Source of the DNA: Actinomycetota bacterium
GTDB lineage: Bacteria; Actinomycetota; Thermoleophilia; Gaiellales; Gaiellaceae
Direction: 5' to 3'
DNA length: 8,408 nt
Assembly (NCBI GenBank): GCA_005883365.1
Contig: VAXA01000246.1
Span: 1 to 8,408, forward strand
The stretch's first letter is position 1. Every line of letters starts with the position of its first letter. The translations under genes and the position numbers were made by a program. Below the pieces are notes generated by a model. That model searched no databases. It saw only the letters and a program-made list of their open reading frames with translations, and had not been told where the DNA came from. Shown piece after piece: positions 6,708-8,408 of the stretch.

Positions 6708-6715
6708 CGCTGGGA

Positions 6716-6742
6716 ACTTGACCAAAACTCACACTTTTTACA
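6716..6742 (-). promoter_or_regulatory. AT-rich island upstream of the HTH-receiver gene, probable promoter/operator region
   Basis: Read on the minus strand, this stretch contains GTGTAAAAAGTGTGAGTTTT, an abrupt AT-rich patch in a GC-rich region. TAAAAA (6735-6740) is a possible -10 and would give a leader of about 20 nt to the ATG at 6707. GTGT is repeated 8 bp apart within it. BldC/MerR-type proteins often bind AT-rich direct repeats at their own promoters, so autoregulation is possible. The hexamer assignment is uncertain. Confidence 0.35.
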
Positions 6743-6745
6743 CCT

Positions 6746-6770
6746 GGATGTGCGTCCTACGCGCACATCC
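6746..6770. terminator. Perfect 9-bp inverted repeat after the pyk-ftsB-DUF501 cluster
   Basis: Arms GGATGTGCG (6746-6754) and CGCACATCC (6762-6770) are perfectly complementary around a 7-nt loop. On the minus strand the repeat begins directly after the stop of the 106-residue protein (6771), as a terminator would. No U-run follows; the next bases are AGGTGTAAAAAG. Because it lies just upstream of the HTH-receiver gene's likely promoter, an operator role is the main alternative. Confidence 0.5.
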
Positions 6771-7091
6771 TCATGGTTCGTAGTCGACGGCGCCTCGCTG
6801 GTAGGCATCGAATGCGGCGGCGAGGACGATCGTCAGGTCGCGCGGCCAGCCCGACGCCGTCGCGCGCTCCTCGAGCACCTCGTGCGCCCAGCGATCGGAC
6901 TCGCCGTAGACGGCCACGAGCTCCCGGAGCGTGTACGTCTGCCCGATCCGCTTGCGCAGCTCGTCGAGCACGAGGTCGAGCAGCTCGAGCAGCTGCCGGT
7001 ACCGGCGCGCGTCCTCCCGGGCGGCCTCGAGCCGGCGGCTCCCCTCCTCCCACTCCTGACGTGCGACTTCGACCTGACTCACAGGGTCCAT
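6771..7091 (-). CDS. Small helical protein of the ftsB/DUF501 cluster, function unknown
   Basis: This 106-residue soluble protein has no cysteine and no membrane segment. Residues about 5-48 look like one long amphipathic helix rich in Glu, Arg and Leu (QEWEEGSRRLEAAREDARR, then YRQLLELLDLVLDELRKRI), possibly a coiled coil. The second half contains a compact motif, GQTYTLRELVAVYGESDRWA (50-69), then LTIVLAAAFDAYQRGAVDYEP to the end. I do not recognise a named domain. The ATG at 7091 is one base after the TGA of the DUF501 gene (TGAGATG), which indicates translational coupling and supports this start; longer readings up to 7196 run through the end of DUF501 in another frame. Its place after ftsB and DUF501 suggests a role in division, envelope or phosphate-related housekeeping, but that is position-based only. 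Confidence 0.78.
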   Translation of the reverse strand: MDPVSQVEVARQEWEEGSRRLEAAREDARRYRQLLELLDLVLDELRKRIGQTYTLRELVAVYGESDRWAHEVLEERATASGWPRDLTIVLAAAFDAYQRGAVDYEP

Positions 7092-7092
7092 C

Positions 7093-7605
7093 TCATTGGG
7101 AACAACACCGTTCGGGCCAGCGCGGCTCGACCTCCGCGAGGATCCGTTCCCCGAGCTCGTAGCCCGGACGCGCGAGGGCGAAGGCCGCGTGCGCATGGAG
7201 ACACTTCAGGCTGCCGCTCCGGCGCGAGCCGCCGACGCCGTACCCGAGCGAGGCGCCGCCGTCGTTGCGGGCCTCGTCGCCGGCGAGCTCCCTGCGCAGG
7301 CGGCGCTGCTCTTCGTCGGCGACTGCGAGGCTCGCGGCCAACGCCGGCTCGGTGCGTGCCGCGTTGCTCCAGCGTTCGACGCCTCCGGCGGCTTCCAAGC
7401 GTGACACGGCGATGACGAGATGGCGGCAGGTGAGGTAGTACGTCGTGGGGAACGGCTCGCCGTCGGCGGCGTATGGGCTCTGTTCGGTGACGGCCGGCGC
7501 ACCGAACGGGCAGCGGACCGCGACGCGACGGAGCGTCCGCGGCTCCCGCCCCAGCTGACGCGCTACGACGGCCCGATCAGCGTCCGTGACCACGGGAGGC
7601 AGCAT
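7093..7605 (-). CDS. DUF501 family protein
   Basis: This 170-residue protein matches the DUF501 pattern: RCPFGAPAV (Cys32), GEPFPTTYYLTCRHLVIAVSRLEAAGG (split here around Cys60), a linker rich in Glu/Arg, and the hallmark KCLHAHAAFAL (Cys135, His137, His139) near the C-terminus. The conserved Cys/His set suggests a metal or redox site, but no activity is established for the family. The start at 7605 is supported by GGAG 6 nt upstream. An ATG at 7617 would add four residues and has no such site. The first 29 nt overlap the end of ftsB in another frame, and the stop is one base before the next gene, so the cluster is tightly coupled. In many actinobacteria DUF501 lies between ftsB and ppx; here a different small gene occupies the ppx position. 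Confidence 0.88.
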   Translation of the reverse strand: MLPPVVTDADRAVVARQLGREPRTLRRVAVRCPFGAPAVTEQSPYAADGEPFPTTYYLTCRHLVIAVSRLEAAGGVERWSNAARTEPALAASLAVADEEQRRLRRELAGDEARNDGGASLGYGVGGSRRSGSLKCLHAHAAFALARPGYELGERILAEVEPRWPERCCSQ

Positions 7606-7933
7606 GCCGTGCTCCATGCTGCCTGCGCCGCCACTGCGGGATGTCCTTGACGATGAAGAGGTGCTCGCCCGGCCGGATATAGCCGAGCATCCGCGCCTCG
7701 CTGGCGAGGACGGCGAGTGACGACGCACGCCGGAGGCGCCGCTCGAGCGACGCTTGCTCCTTCTGCAACTGCCGCACGGCCGCGACCCGGACCGCACGCT
7801 GCGAGCGCGCGTCGAGGTAATCGTGGAGCGGCCGGTAGTAGAGGAGCCCCACGAGCAGGAGCGCCCCGACCGCGAACCAGCGGCGAGCGATTGGTCCACC
7901 GAGGCGCCGGCGGCGCTTCTTCCTCGCAGCCAT
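7577..7933 (-). CDS. ftsB: FtsB/DivIC-type septum formation initiator
   Basis: This 118-residue protein has the usual FtsB/DivIC plan. A strongly basic cytoplasmic start (KKRRRR, 5-10) precedes a single membrane helix at about 18-33. An extracytoplasmic coiled-coil region follows (about 42-75), then the conserved segment LASEARMLGYIRPGEHLFIV (split as 76-86 and 87-95). FtsB bridges FtsL and FtsQ in the divisome and helps activate septal peptidoglycan synthesis. The last 18 residues are Arg/His-rich and poorly typical; their codons overlap the DUF501 start. ATG at 7933 lies 55 bp after the pyruvate kinase stop. The upstream sequence has only a weak Shine-Dalgarno. The symbol follows actinobacterial usage; DivIC is an equivalent name for this family. 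Confidence 0.85.
   Translation of the reverse strand: MAARKKRRRRLGGPIARRWFAVGALLLVGLLYYRPLHDYLDARSQRAVRVAAVRQLQKEQASLERRLRRASSLAVLASEARMLGYIRPGEHLFIVKDIPQWRRRQHGARHAASRGHGR
7612..7615 (-). promoter_or_regulatory. Ribosome binding site deciding the DUF501 start
   Basis: On the minus strand GGAG stands 6 nt before ATG at 7605 and favours it over the ATG at 7617. It lies inside the coding sequence of the upstream ftsB-like gene. Confidence 0.55.
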
Positions 7934-7948
7934 CCAGCCCGAGTTCTG

Positions 7949-7963
7949 CGGCGGCGGCGGCGG
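7949..7963. repeat. Short (CGG)5 trinucleotide repeat in the pyk-ftsB gap
   Basis: Five perfect CGG units lie in the 55-bp spacer between the pyruvate kinase stop and the ftsB start, close to the ftsB start. Such tracts can change length by slippage, but in a genome this GC-rich five units may be chance. No promoter or terminator is clear in the rest of the spacer. Confidence 0.5.
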
Positions 7964-7988
7964 TCCTGCGGCTACGCGAGTATGTCGG

Positions 7989-8408
7989 CTATACGACTAC
8001 GTCGACCTTGATGACGTTGGTGGTGCCGGGGATGTTCACGGCCGTTCCCGCCGTGATCACGACGCTGTCGCCGCTCTCGACCACTCCGGCCTTCCGCGCG
8101 GCCTCGACCGCGAGGCGCCAGAGCTCCTCGACGTCCCCGGTCTCGGAGATCATGAGCGGCGTCACGCCCCACTCCAGCGCGAGCTGCCGCATCGCCCAGT
8201 CGACGTGGGTCAGGGCGACGATAGGCCGGCGCGGCCGCAGCCGCGCCACCGCGTTCGCCGTCCGCCCCGTGAACGTCGGGACGAGAATCGCCTTTGCCTG
8301 CAGGGCCTCGGCGAGGTCGCAGGCGGCGTTCGACATCGCCTGGCCGATCGTCGGATTGTCGGTCGCCTCCGGGAGCTCGTGCCGGTAGTCGAGGCTCGGC
8401 TCGACCGC
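7989..8408 (-). CDS. pyk: Pyruvate kinase, C-terminal part (5' end outside window)
   Basis: The reading frame is open to the window edge and ends with TAG at 7989, giving the last 139 residues. The segment begins within PSLDYRHELPEATDNPTIGQ, leads into AMSNAACDLAEALQAKAILV, and continues PTFTGRTANAVARLRPRRPIVALT. These are the characteristic end of the barrel domain and the start of the pyruvate kinase C-terminal domain. The terminal strand is conserved (DSVVITAG, then PGTTNVIKVDVVV). The enzyme converts phosphoenolpyruvate and ADP to pyruvate and ATP in glycolysis; the active site lies in the part not shown. The shorter reading from ATG at 8336 is internal and not a real start. It is followed at 55 bp by ftsB on the same strand. 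The end lacks the longer extra domains found in some pyruvate kinases. Confidence 0.95.
   Translation of the reverse strand, partial: AVEPSLDYRHELPEATDNPTIGQAMSNAACDLAEALQAKAILVPTFTGRTANAVARLRPRRPIVALTHVDWAMRQLALEWGVTPLMISETGDVEELWRLAVEAARKAGVVESGDSVVITAGTAVNIPGTTNVIKVDVVV

Noticed and set aside
6718..6723. TTGACC on the plus strand as a -35 box
   Set aside because: No -10 hexamer lies 16-18 bp downstream, and there is no plus-strand gene for it to drive.
6153..7415. Plus-strand open frame of 420 codons across the regulator and the unknown small gene
   Set aside because: It runs antisense to three well-supported minus-strand genes and through a stem-loop. The product shows no fold signature, and its C-terminal half is mostly Arg/Ala/Pro.
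7093..7899. 268-residue version of the DUF501 protein starting at 7899
   Set aside because: The added N-terminus is a Ser/Arg-rich shadow of ftsB in another frame. GGAG before 7605 and the usual family length support the short form.
7949..7963. (CGG)5 as a phase-variation tract controlling ftsB
   Set aside because: Only five units, no homopolymer, not overlapping a recognised promoter, and expected often by chance at this base composition. Kept only as a minor repeat.

Overview
The window is very GC-rich, has almost no intergenic DNA, and uses GTG and TTG starts alongside ATG. Several start codons lack a Shine-Dalgarno sequence. The gene content (FtsB/DivIC-type divisome protein next to DUF501, a BldC/MerR-like HTH fused to a receiver domain, a multi-GAF SpoIIE-type phosphatase, a YkuD L,D-transpeptidase with a VanW-associated N-terminal domain) points to an actinobacterium, most likely a deep-branching class such as Thermoleophilia. 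This placement is inferred from gene content and style, not from a marker gene.

Layout. (1) At the left edge, on the minus strand, are the first 60 codons of a membrane-anchored TlpA/ResA-like redoxin (1-180). Just upstream of it, on the same strand, is a secreted L,D-transpeptidase (188-1156). (2) Upstream of that on the same strand is a 914-residue regulator with four probable GAF domains and a C-terminal SpoIIE/PP2C phosphatase (1203-3947), preceded by a 101-residue zinc-ribbon protein (3981-4286). (3) Diverging from the zinc-ribbon gene, with 9 bp between start codons, is a plus-strand pair: a four-helix membrane protein (4296-4781) and an MFS exporter (4801-6036). (4) A strong stem-loop (6057-6086) separates the MFS gene from a convergent minus-strand HTH-receiver fusion regulator (6129-6707). 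(5) Upstream of the regulator, again on the minus strand, is a tight cluster: pyruvate kinase C-terminus (7989-8408, cut by the window edge), ftsB-like (7577-7933), DUF501 (7093-7605) and a small helical protein of unknown function (6771-7091). A perfect 9-bp dyad (6746-6770) follows the last stop.

How the genes may work together. The right-hand cluster couples central metabolism (pyk) to a division gene and two uncharacterised proteins by overlap and near-abutting stop/start codons. At the left, the transpeptidase has a single cysteine in its predicted mature form and is followed 7 bp later by a thioredoxin-fold protein, which suggests redox protection of that cysteine. The phosphatase looks like an environmental sensor feeding a partner-switching cascade, but no anti-sigma or anti-anti-sigma gene lies in the window.

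I found no CRISPR array, RNA gene, insertion sequence, integrase or phage gene, and no stretch over 300 bp without a gene. I do not see a complete novel system. The most promising leads are the transpeptidase/redoxin pairing, the unknown 106-residue protein of the ftsB cluster and the HTH-receiver fusion.
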